From Desulfobacteraceae bacterium (lineage in GTDB: Bacteria > Desulfobacterota > DSM-4660 > Desulfatiglandales > Desulfatiglandaceae), in contig DAOWOF010000087.1 of assembly GCA_030642205.1 (NCBI GenBank), positions 1 through 8,474 of the forward strand: DNA of 8,474 nt, in the 5' to 3' direction. The position numbers and the translations under genes are program-made. The notes beneath the pieces were generated by a model. It did not search any database. It had not been told where the DNA came from and saw only the letters and a list, made by a program, of their open reading frames with translations. Position 1 is the first letter of the stretch, and every line of letters begins with the position of its first letter. This document shows, in pieces, positions 1 to 5,666 of the stretch.

Positions 1-242
1 AGATCAATAAAGCGGAACCACTCCAGATCGGTTTTTGCCAGTGTCGCCCTTAAAGATGCCAAAAAATCCTCTTTCCTGGTAATGTCGATTTCTTCAAGAC
101 TTCTCAGGGCATCATGAATGCTGCTTTGAAACAGAGTAAAGCCATTATCTTTGAGAAAATCTGCAAAGTGGATCACCCAACCAGCCAGCCCTGCATGGGC
201 TGTATTGCCCTGAGTATCAGATATATGCTTGTTGTTGCTCAC
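1..242 (-). CDS. CoxE-like VWA domain protein, N-terminal part (runs off left edge)
   Basis: Only the first 80 codons are in the window. Reading from a GTG at 242 gives a protein with the segment LAGWVIHFADFLKDNGF, then an alpha-helical stretch containing DALRSLEEIDITRKEDF and SLRATLAKTDLEWF. This matches the N-terminal region of the CoxE-like/MadC-type VWA family (roughly 400 residues, with the metal-binding VWA domain towards the C-terminus, not visible here). The only start downstream of the in-frame stop and ahead of the conserved part is this GTG, which lies inside the end of the ATPase gene, so the two genes overlap by 26 bases and are probably translationally coupled. No strong ribosome binding site is visible. 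In the Cox system CoxD (MoxR ATPase) and CoxE work together in maturing the molybdenum-copper site of CO dehydrogenase, but such pairs also occur without any Cox structural genes, so the client here is unknown. Confidence 0.75.
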   Translation of the reverse strand, partial: MSNNKHISDTQGNTAHAGLAGWVIHFADFLKDNGFTLFQSSIHDALRSLEEIDITRKEDFLASLRATLAKTDLEWFRFID

Positions 243-1113
243 TGTCTGACCATATCTCTTGTTTAAATTTTTTGATGTCTTCCTGGTATTTTAGAATACA
301 TCCAAGAGTCTCCGTTACTACCTCTTGATCTAAGCACTTCTTATGCATGGCCATTAGGGCCTGGGCCCAGTCCAGTGTTTCTGAGACGCCTGGTCTTTTC
401 AATAAGTCTTCTGTTCTGATCTTCTGTATAAAGCGAGTTATCTGTTTTGCAAAAGCTGCTTCGATATGAGGAAGTCGTTTCAGTATAATTCCATATTCCT
501 TTTCAAAGGAGGGATATTCTATCCAGTGGTAAAGGCATCGTCTTTTGAGTGCATCATGGACGTCCCGGGTTCGGTTAGAGGTAACCACTACCAGAGGTCT
601 TTCTTTTGCCTTTATGGTTCCGATTTCAGGAATTGTGATTTGAAAATCAGAAAGGATCTCCAAAAGAAATGCTTCAAACTCCTCGTCTGAACGATCAATC
701 TCATCAATTAGCAAGACAGGGGGCTTATCCTCAGACCTCAAGATCGCATCCAGGAGAGGACGCTTTATAAGAAAGTCAGGGCTGTAAATAATCCTTTCAA
801 TCTCATCCTTGCCGGTTTTACTTTGCTCCTCCAGCCTCATGTGCAAGAGCTGTTTGGGATAATTCCATTCGTACAGAGAAGTAGAGGCATCAAGTCCCTC
901 ATAACATTGCAGCCGGATGAGATCAGTATCAAACATGCGCGCCAGGACGATTGCGATTTCCGTCTTGCCCACACCAGGTTCACCCTCAAGAAAGATCGGT
1001 TTTTCGATACGGTCAGCCAGAAAAAGGACTGTCGCAAGAGCACGGTCAGCAATGTATCTGGCCTCTGACAGTTCCTCAACAACCTGTTCTATAGATTCAA
1101 AATGAGCTTCCAA
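217..1113 (-). CDS. MoxR-family AAA+ ATPase (CoxD-like)
   Basis: The protein is 298 residues from a TTG start. The AAA+ core is complete: Walker A GEPGVGKT at about residues 44-51, Walker B VLLIDEID at about 133-140, sensor 1 asparagine in VVVTSNRTRD near 180, the arginine pair in ALKRRCLYHW near 191, and a sensor-2-like KRPGVSET near 239. The string RLQCYEGLDASTSLYEWNYPKQLL is characteristic of the CoxD branch of MoxR proteins. These ATPases act in the cytoplasm as chaperones that partner a VWA protein to activate or insert a cofactor in a client enzyme; the adjacent overlapping VWA gene fits. The open frame extends upstream to a TTG at 1155, but the 1113 start has an excellent AAGGAG six bases away and matches where the family begins (FESIEQVVEELSEARYIADRALATV). 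The client and function are inferred; family membership is clear. Confidence 0.93.
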   Translation of the reverse strand: MEAHFESIEQVVEELSEARYIADRALATVLFLADRIEKPIFLEGEPGVGKTEIAIVLARMFDTDLIRLQCYEGLDASTSLYEWNYPKQLLHMRLEEQSKTGKDEIERIIYSPDFLIKRPLLDAILRSEDKPPVLLIDEIDRSDEEFEAFLLEILSDFQITIPEIGTIKAKERPLVVVTSNRTRDVHDALKRRCLYHWIEYPSFEKEYGIILKRLPHIEAAFAKQITRFIQKIRTEDLLKRPGVSETLDWAQALMAMHKKCLDQEVVTETLGCILKYQEDIKKFKQEIWSDSEQQQAYI

Positions 1114-1119
1114 TATTAT

Positions 1120-1125
1120 CTCCTT
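1120..1125 (-). promoter_or_regulatory. Ribosome binding site deciding the TTG start of the MoxR gene
   Basis: On the minus strand AAGGAG is followed by the six bases ATAATA and then TTG at 1113. A second AAGGAG lies further upstream (1169-1174, minus strand) but has no start codon at a proper distance: the TTG at 1155 is 14 bases from it. Confidence 0.75.
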
Positions 1126-1180
1126 TAGGTCACTTTCAAATTGCCTGGCAAGCAAGAGGCTTCTGAAATCTCCTTACAAC

Positions 1181-1269
1181 ATGGACTTTTAAGTCATAGA
1201 CTATATGGGATGATTTCCTGTAAAATTTTATAAATGAGAGGTTACTAAAAGTCTTGGACTAAAGTCCAT
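1181..1269. repeat. Imperfect inverted repeat, arms about 20 bases
   Basis: The left arm (1181-1202) begins ATGGACTTTTAAGTC and ends AGACT. The reverse complement of the right arm (1250-1269) begins ATGGACTTTAGTCC and ends AAGACT. The arms match except for a two-base gap and about two mismatches, with 47 bases between. The right arm itself contains the dyad GGACT-AA-AGTCC. The position just upstream of the minus-strand ATPase gene suggests an operator or a leader structure; function is unknown. Confidence 0.55.
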
Positions 1270-1326
1270 AGTTTTTGCTAATGTCCGGGATAATAAATTT
1301 TGAGGAAAGATCTTTGGACATAGGCG

Positions 1327-1345
1327 ACCTCTGCCGGCCAGAGGT
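1327..1345. repeat. Perfect GC-rich hairpin (7-base arms, 5-base loop)
   Basis: ACCTCTG at 1327-1333 and CAGAGGT at 1339-1345 are exact reverse complements around the loop CCGGC. No T-run follows on either strand, so it is not a typical intrinsic terminator. It stands out in an otherwise AT-rich intergenic region. Confidence 0.5.
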
Positions 1346-1567
1346 GACAACTATCCTGGCATTAGCCCTGATCATGGACGTGTCGCAATCAAAAAAGATA
1401 CTGCTATTTCCGGGATTTATTCAAGATTTTGATGCAATTGTCCTATATTCTATCCTTCATGGTGTTGATTTCTCTTGTTATTGTCTCTATGATGTTATTT
1501 AAAGATATCAATATTTCATTAAAAATAATGATTCGCTCTATATTGCTAATCAGACATTTTTTTATTA

Positions 1568-1597
1568 TTGTGTCCAAGTTAGCGTATAGAGTATATC
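1568..1597 (+). promoter_or_regulatory. Weak sigma-70-like promoter candidate upstream of the Rho_N gene
   Basis: TTGTGT at 1568-1573 and TATATC at 1592-1597 are separated by 18 bases. Each matches its consensus hexamer at about four of six positions. It is the best-spaced pair I found upstream of position 1721 and would leave a leader of a little over 100 bases. In AT-rich DNA such pairs arise by chance, so this is only a candidate. Confidence 0.25.
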
Positions 1598-1720
1598 AGA
1601 AGTAACCTATGGGCGCTTCAAATCATATGCTGGGAGAATAAAGCCAGGAAACCGGCATCAACAATATGTTAAACATTATTGACCTAAAAGAGCTTAATAT
1701 TTTAAAGGAGCAAAAAATAA

Positions 1721-2101
1721 ATGGAAGAGACAACGAATACAGAAATCAAGGATTCAAACGATCAAATAGATGAAAAGCCAATCGAAAAAATGACCTCTAC
1801 GGAACTCAGGGATGTAGCGAAAAAAATTCCGGGAGTAACCGGAACTGTGGCCATGAAAAAAGAAGAACTCCTATCCATTATAAAAAAACATAGAGGAATT
1901 GAGGATAGCGCTCTGACAAAAAAGCCTAGAAAGAAAATTAGAAAATCCAGACTCACTGTAAAGGAATTAAAACAAAAGGCTTTAAAGCTGAGAAAAGAAA
2001 AAAAAGAAGCCCAATCAGGAAAAGGCAGGAAAAAAATAAACTTCTTACGCCGTCGCATTAATCGTATAAAAAAGCAAACGCGTAAGGTCGCTAGAGCTTA
2101 A
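1721..2101 (+). CDS. Small basic protein with Rho_N (SAP-like) domain
   Basis: This 126-residue protein has three visible parts. Residues 1-20 are acidic and polar. Residues 22-57 (EKMTSTELRDVAKKIPG, then MKKEELLSIIKK) match the Rho termination factor N-terminal domain, a small helix-turn-helix-like fold that binds nucleic acid. Residues 66-126 are extremely basic (29 of 61 are Lys or Arg) and predicted helical, ending LRRRINRIKKQTRK, reminiscent of ribosomal protein L29-like helices. There is no Rho ATPase domain, so it is not Rho itself. The start has TAAAGGAG ten bases upstream of the ATG. It sits 59 bases before ispD on the same strand and may be co-transcribed. An RNA- or ribosome-binding role is inferred from composition; the exact function is unknown. 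Similar short Rho_N proteins are, from memory, common in deltaproteobacteria. Confidence 0.85.
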   Translation: MEETTNTEIKDSNDQIDEKPIEKMTSTELRDVAKKIPGVTGTVAMKKEELLSIIKKHRGIEDSALTKKPRKKIRKSRLTVKELKQKALKLRKEKKEAQSGKGRKKINFLRRRINRIKKQTRKVARA

Positions 2102-2160
2102 TCTCCTTAAAACAGATAATTGACATCCATTACCAGTATCCAGATGAGATAATTTGCCCA

Positions 2161-2910
2161 ATGAATCATAACAGGCAATCTGAATCTATATCAACAGTAG
2201 CCATAATTCCAACAGGGGGGACTGGGCGTCGGATGGAGAGCGTCAGGCCAAAGCAATACCTGTCTCTTGGAGACCGCCCCATTATTGCTGTAACCCTTGA
2301 GGTGTTCCAGAATTGTAACTCAATAGACGGGATCATTCTTGTGGCGCCTGCAATGGATGTGGAATATTGCAAGGAGAAGATTGTCCGGCATTTTAAGCTG
2401 ACAAAAGTTATAAAAGTAATTGCCGGAGGTGAAAAACGACAGGATTCGGTTCGTTTGGGCATTGAAGCCAGTGAAGGTATATTTGATCTGGTTTTGATTC
2501 ACGATGGTGTACGCCCATTAATTGATGAAGATATCATTAATCGTGTCATTCAAGCTACAATTAGCTATGGCTCCGCGATTCCTGCCTTGCCTGCTACAGA
2601 TACCATAAAAAAAATCAGCCATCATAAAGAAGTCATACAGACTTTTGACCGGCAAAGTATTTTTATGATTCAGACGCCCCAGGGATTTCATTATCAGGAT
2701 ATCATGACGGCCCATCAAGCGGCTCTGAAAGACAAGGAAGAAGCCACTGATGATTCGTCTCTGGTGGAAAAACTGGGTATACCTGTCAAAGTAATTAATG
2801 GTTCACAAACAAATATCAAGATTACAACAATCCATGATCTGATCTTTGCCCGCCATTTATTAAGCCTTAATGACAAAACCCTGAGAAACATTAAATCTGA
2901 GTTATATTAA
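2161..2910 (+). CDS. ispD: 2-C-methyl-D-erythritol 4-phosphate cytidylyltransferase
   Basis: IspD joins CTP and methylerythritol 4-phosphate to give CDP-methylerythritol, the third step of the non-mevalonate isoprenoid pathway in the cytoplasm. The 249-residue protein is slightly longer than the usual 230-240. The CTP-binding loop PTGGTGRRM with PKQYLSLG is at residues 17-37; Arg24 and Lys31 correspond to the catalytic Arg20 and Lys27 of the E. coli enzyme. Further family motifs are GGEKRQDSVRLGI (89-101), IHDGVRP (113-119), QTPQGF (171-176), TDDSSLVE (196-203) and NIKIT (218-222). The usual P-A-A-G of the loop is P-T-G-G here, a modest deviation. ATG 2161 is the first available start; its ribosome binding site is weak. 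hemC follows after only four bases, so the two are very probably in one transcript. No ispF follows, unlike many bacteria where ispD and ispF are paired or fused. Confidence 0.95.
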   Translation: MNHNRQSESISTVAIIPTGGTGRRMESVRPKQYLSLGDRPIIAVTLEVFQNCNSIDGIILVAPAMDVEYCKEKIVRHFKLTKVIKVIAGGEKRQDSVRLGIEASEGIFDLVLIHDGVRPLIDEDIINRVIQATISYGSAIPALPATDTIKKISHHKEVIQTFDRQSIFMIQTPQGFHYQDIMTAHQAALKDKEEATDDSSLVEKLGIPVKVINGSQTNIKITTIHDLIFARHLLSLNDKTLRNIKSELY

Positions 2911-2914
2911 ACTT

Positions 2915-3841
2915 ATGTTATTAAAAATAGGAACCAGAAGCAGCCAGTTGGCCTTGGCCCAGAGTAATTGGATAAAGCAGAAAATCGAAGAGAAGCACAC
3001 TCGGGTTCAAGTGGAGATAGTAAAAATAAAGACTATGGGAGATAAAATCCTTGACGTTCCTCTTAGCAAGGTTGGAGGAAAAGGTCTTTTTGTAAAAGAA
3101 ATTGAAGAGGCGCTTCTCAGTAAAAAAATTGATCTTGCAGTCCACAGCATGAAAGATGTTCCGGCTCTGCTTCCGGAGGGCCTGATACTTTCCACTATCC
3201 CGGAAAGGGAAGACCCCCATGATGTTCTTATATCACAAGGGGATAAAACGCTGGATCAATTACCATCAGGATCAAAGGTGGGAACCAGCAGTCTGAGAAG
3301 ACAAGCGCAGATTCTCCATCTAAGACCTGATTTAAATATTATGCCCTTGCGGGGCAATGTTAATACCAGGCTTAAAAAACTGGAACAAGGTGAATATCAG
3401 GCCATTATACTTGCAGCCGCAGGGCTAAACCGCCTGGGAATGGGTCATCGGATAAGCCAAATCATCCCAAAGAACAAAATGATTCCCGCTATCGGACAAG
3501 GAGCGCTTGGGCTGGAAGTCAGATCAGATGATATGAAAATAATTCAACTGATTGATTTTCTCAACCACAAATCCACTGAAGTGGCAGTATACGCAGAAAG
3601 AGCCCTTTTAAAAGAATTGGAGGGAGGCTGCCAGACGCCAATAGGCGGATTTGCCTTTTTGGAAAATAATTATCTCCATCTCAGAGGCCTAGTCGCGGAA
3701 CTGGATGGCAGCAGGATTATTATGGATGAAATATCAGGCAAGCCTGAAGATGCCCAGGTCATGGGCCAGGATTTAGCCAGAAGCTTACTCAAAAAAGGGG
3801 CAGACAAGATTTTGGCCCGGATTGAAGGACAGGATTATTAA
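2915..3841 (+). CDS. hemC: Hydroxymethylbilane synthase (porphobilinogen deaminase)
   Basis: HemC polymerises four porphobilinogens into the linear tetrapyrrole hydroxymethylbilane in the cytoplasm. The 308-residue length is normal for the family. It begins LLKIGTRSSQLALAQ, contains SKVGGKGLFVKEIEEALL, the catalytic-aspartate motif HSMKDVP (Asp81), the basic substrate-binding run GTSSLRRQAQ (123-132) and LRGNVNTRL (145-153). The dipyrromethane cofactor is carried by Cys239 in GGCQTPIGG. All key residues are present. The gene starts four bases after ispD, and its TAA stop shares one base with the ATG of the next gene (TAATG), the signature of translational coupling with the enzyme that uses its product. 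Confidence 0.97.
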   Translation: MLLKIGTRSSQLALAQSNWIKQKIEEKHTRVQVEIVKIKTMGDKILDVPLSKVGGKGLFVKEIEEALLSKKIDLAVHSMKDVPALLPEGLILSTIPEREDPHDVLISQGDKTLDQLPSGSKVGTSSLRRQAQILHLRPDLNIMPLRGNVNTRLKKLEQGEYQAIILAAAGLNRLGMGHRISQIIPKNKMIPAIGQGALGLEVRSDDMKIIQLIDFLNHKSTEVAVYAERALLKELEGGCQTPIGGFAFLENNYLHLRGLVAELDGSRIIMDEISGKPEDAQVMGQDLARSLLKKGADKILARIEGQDY

Positions 3842-5364
3842 TGAAAGGTAAAGTATATTTAGTCGGAGCAGGGCCAGGGGATCCAGGTCTTTTAACCATT
3901 AAAGGCAAAGAATGTTTACAGCAAGCCGATGTTATCATTTATGACTACCTTGCCAACCCGACTTTTTTAAAACTTGCGAAGGAAAATGCCGAGTTGATCT
4001 ACGTAGGAAAAAAAGGTGGCGATCATACTCTCTCCCAGGAAAAGATCAATCAATTAATTGTTGACAAGGCAGAGGAAAACAAGATCGTGGCACGGCTCAA
4101 AGGCGGTGACCCCTTTATTTTTGGCAGGGGAGGCGAAGAGGCTGAAACTATTAAGGAGGCTGGAATCAAGTTTGAATGGGTTCCTGGCATCACATCAGCC
4201 ATTGCTGCACCCGCCTATGCAGGTATCCCTCTTACCCATCGTGATTACACATCTACTGTGGCCTTTATTACCGGGCATGAAGATCCGTTAAAGGAAAAAT
4301 CCAGCATCCAGTGGGATAAGCTTGCCACCGGCATTGGAACTCTGGTCTTTCTCATGGGAGTAGGAAATCTTGGCAAAATCGCGAAACAACTTATCCTTCA
4401 CGGACGCTCTCCTGATACTCTGGTAGCGGTTATTCACAGAGGCACTCTTTATGAACAAAAAACTATTACGGGAAAACTTAGTGAAATTGCCGGCCTTGCA
4501 AAAAAACACGCCATAAAACCTCCCTCTATTATTGTAGTGGGTGATGTAGTCAAGCTTAGACAAGACCTCAACTGGTTTGAGACAATGCCCCTTTTCGGTA
4601 AACGGATTATAGTAACCCGTGCAAGGGCACAGGCCAGCGGCTTTCTCCGGCAGCTGATCGATCTGGGCGCTGATTGTATTGAATTTCCCACCATTGAAGT
4701 CATACCGCCAAAGGAAGTGACAGATCTTGATCGAGCCATTATGGATATTGACGTTTATCAATGGCTGCTTTTTACCTCTGTTAATGGTGTTGAATTTTTT
4801 CTAAAAAGGTTAGGGGATCTTGGCAAAGATGTACGAGACCTGAAAGGGATAAAAATTGGAGCAATTGGACCCAAAACAGCAGAGATATGGCATAATATCG
4901 GCATTAAACCGGATCTGGTTCCAAATGAGTACAGGGCCGAGGCCGTAATAGATTGTTTTAAAAAGGAAAATCTTGCAAAAGGGACCAGAATTCTTCTCCC
5001 CCGAGCCGCCGAGGCAAGAGAGATACTGCCAGAAGAACTTGCTAAAATGGGCGCGCAGGTTGATGTTGTCACTGTTTATCAGACTATCAAACCTGATAAT
5101 GATTCCAGGAATATAAGGAAGATGCTGGAAGAACATATGATTGATATGATAACCTTCACAAGCTCTTCCACTGTAACCAATTTTTTGGCTATGTTTGATG
5201 TGGGGAATAGGCAGATACAGGAATGGATGCAGAGCCTTACAGTGGCATGCATTGGCCCAATTACGGCCGAAACTGCCCGAAAAAACGGTCTCCCTGTTCA
5301 AATAGTTCCGACCGATTACACCATCGAAGCACTTACAGATGCTATAGCCCGGCATTTTTCATGA
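3841..5364 (+). CDS. cobA/hemD: Fused uroporphyrinogen-III C-methyltransferase / uroporphyrinogen-III synthase
   Basis: This 507-residue protein joins two enzymes. Residues 1 to about 242 are a SAM-dependent uroporphyrinogen-III methyltransferase (SUMT): GAGPGDPGLLT (9-19), LKGGDPFIFGRGGEE (86-100), VPGITSAIAAPAYAGIPLTHR (114-134) and PPSIIVVGDVV (227-237). Residues from about 253 to the end are uroporphyrinogen-III synthase (HemD): GKRIIVTRARAQASG, LLFTSVNGVEFF (309-320), AIGPKTAE (341-348), and FTSSSTVTNF (439-448). HemD cyclises the HemC product and SUMT methylates the ring to precorrin-2, the entry to siroheme, cobalamin and, in sulfate reducers, the alternative heme route. AGGA six bases upstream supports the ATG at 3841. 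No siroheme-type dehydrogenase domain (CysG N-part) is attached, so oxidation and chelation must be done elsewhere. It is the last gene of this cluster. Confidence 0.96.
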   Translation: MKGKVYLVGAGPGDPGLLTIKGKECLQQADVIIYDYLANPTFLKLAKENAELIYVGKKGGDHTLSQEKINQLIVDKAEENKIVARLKGGDPFIFGRGGEEAETIKEAGIKFEWVPGITSAIAAPAYAGIPLTHRDYTSTVAFITGHEDPLKEKSSIQWDKLATGIGTLVFLMGVGNLGKIAKQLILHGRSPDTLVAVIHRGTLYEQKTITGKLSEIAGLAKKHAIKPPSIIVVGDVVKLRQDLNWFETMPLFGKRIIVTRARAQASGFLRQLIDLGADCIEFPTIEVIPPKEVTDLDRAIMDIDVYQWLLFTSVNGVEFFLKRLGDLGKDVRDLKGIKIGAIGPKTAEIWHNIGIKPDLVPNEYRAEAVIDCFKKENLAKGTRILLPRAAEAREILPEELAKMGAQVDVVTVYQTIKPDNDSRNIRKMLEEHMIDMITFTSSSTVTNFLAMFDVGNRQIQEWMQSLTVACIGPITAETARKNGLPVQIVPTDYTIEALTDAIARHFS

Positions 5365-5397
5365 TTCAAATTAAGGGCCTGTCACTTATTTTGTGAG

Positions 5398-5424
5398 AGG
5401 CTTGAGGGGCGGTTCCTCTTGCCT
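5398..5424 (+). terminator. Possible hairpin downstream of cobA/hemD
   Basis: AGGCTTGAGG (5398-5407) and CCTCTTGCCT (5415-5424) pair at eight of ten positions around the loop GGCGGTT. A smaller hairpin GACC-AAAC-GGTC follows at 5429-5440. There is no T-run after either, so if this ends transcription it would need Rho. Low confidence as a true terminator. Confidence 0.3.
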
Positions 5425-5479
5425 ACTCGACCAAACGGTCTAAGCTTATATCGAATATCCAGTTGGCAATAGTATTTAA

Positions 5480-5509
5480 TTGACATTTTAGCTAAAAAAA
5501 TAGTAAACT
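5480..5509 (+). promoter_or_regulatory. Sigma-70-like promoter candidate for the metal importer operon
   Basis: A perfect TTGACA at 5480-5485 is followed after 18 bases by TAAACT at 5504-5509, which matches the -10 consensus at four positions including the two most important (second A and last T). Transcription would begin near 5516 and give a leader of about 150 bases before nikK. An A-rich element (5487-5510) fills the spacer and the -10 hexamer, a typical place for a repressor site. Confidence 0.5.
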
Positions 5510-5569
5510 AATTAAAATTTAAGGCATGAAGCCTGAATAATTTAAGTTTAGATAAAAAAATGTAAACTA
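5487..5569 (+). repeat. Two imperfect direct repeats exactly 60 bases apart
   Basis: Copy 1 (5487-5510) reads TTTAGCTAAAAAAAT and then AGTAAACTA; copy 2 (5547-5569) reads TTTAGATAAAAAAAT and then GTAAACTA. They differ by one substitution and one missing base. Each is followed by a related GGC(C)ATGAAG(G)C element (5523-5533 and 5573-5584), so the duplication may cover about 60 bases with a later indel. Copy 2 is flanked by the exact inverted repeat AGTTTA / TAAACT (5545-5550, 5563-5568). Copy 1 contains the palindrome TTTAGCTAAA. Confidence 0.65.
5520..5534 (+). promoter_or_regulatory. Candidate anti-terminator segment in the nikK leader
   Basis: TAAGGCAT (5520-5527) is an exact complement of ATGCCTTA (5610-5617) in the 3' arm of the downstream terminator, and AAGCCT (5529-5534) is an exact complement of AGGCTT (5581-5586) in its 5' arm. 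The segment can also fold on itself (GGC-ATGAA-GCC). Pairing with either arm would exclude the terminator. Partly this follows from its being a degenerate copy of the 5' arm, so a passive duplication is the alternative. Confidence 0.35.
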
Positions 5570-5572
5570 TAT

Positions 5573-5628
5573 GGCCATGAAGGCTTTGTGGGTACTTAAA
5601 GACCCTTAAATGCCTTATGGCCTTTTTT
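5573..5628 (+). terminator. Strong intrinsic terminator upstream of nikK (possible attenuator)
   Basis: GGCCATGAAGGC (5573-5584) pairs with GCCTTATGGCC (5612-5622) over 11 base pairs with one bulged G at 5579. An inner stem GGGT / ACCC (5590-5593 with 5602-5605) closes an eight-base loop. Six T follow immediately at 5623-5628. This is a textbook Rho-independent terminator shape. It lies about 200 bases past cobA/hemD but only 38 bases ahead of the nikK start and downstream of a promoter candidate, so it may act as an attenuator of the importer operon rather than as an ordinary end of the hem cluster. Confidence 0.75.
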
Positions 5629-5636
5629 ATTGATTA

Positions 5637-5658
5637 AGGGACTGGTAATCCCTAAGGA
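5637..5658 (+). promoter_or_regulatory. Small hairpin and ribosome binding site of nikK
   Basis: AGGGA (5637-5641) and TCCCT (5649-5653) form a perfect five-base stem with a seven-base loop, immediately followed by AAGGA at 5654-5658. AAGGA is eight bases from ATG 5667 but only two from ATG 5661, so it favours 5667 as the nikK start. Confidence 0.5.
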
Positions 5659-5666
5659 TAATGGAT

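Larger units (their letters stand above)
1114..1720. other. Divergent intergenic region, about 600 bases, no convincing gene
   Basis: This stretch separates the minus-strand ATPase/VWA genes from the plus-strand biosynthetic genes and should hold both promoters. It is AT-rich, notably at 1500-1600. It contains an imperfect inverted repeat (1181-1269), a perfect 10-base palindrome TAAAATTTTA at 1221-1230 inside that repeat, a GC-rich hairpin (1327-1345), a B12-box-like string (1641-1657) and an imperfect palindrome around 1662-1679 (AATATGTT then AACATTATT). The open frame 1275-1502 has no ribosome binding site and no recognisable family and is probably spurious. I see no tRNA or other standard RNA gene. 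Confidence 0.6.

Noticed and set aside
1275..1502. Open frame of 75 codons in the intergenic region as a gene
   Set aside because: No ribosome binding site, no recognisable domain, and it crosses a hairpin; kept only as a low-interest finding.
1500..1660. A complete cobalamin or c-di-GMP riboswitch ahead of the Rho_N gene
   Set aside because: Only a 17-base string resembles the 3' conserved part; the other conserved core elements are missing, so no riboswitch is called as a feature.
2120..2153. A separate promoter for ispD (perfect TTGACA at 2120-2125)
   Set aside because: No reasonable -10 hexamer lies 16-18 bases downstream; GATAAT at 2148-2153 is 22 bases away.
4288..5355. Long minus-strand frames of 96 to 181 codons opposite cobA/hemD
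   Set aside because: They lie wholly opposite a clearly coding gene, show no family motifs and have biased low-complexity translations; they are antisense shadows.
5661..5666. ATG 5661 as the nikK start
   Set aside because: The AAGGA site is only two bases away; ATG 5667 has the proper eight-base spacing. Not excluded.
5460..5666. A canonical NikR operator upstream of nikK
   Set aside because: I found no GTATGA/TCATAC or GTGTTAC/GTAACAC type dyad; the AGTTTA/TAAACT repeat has different half-sites and spacing.
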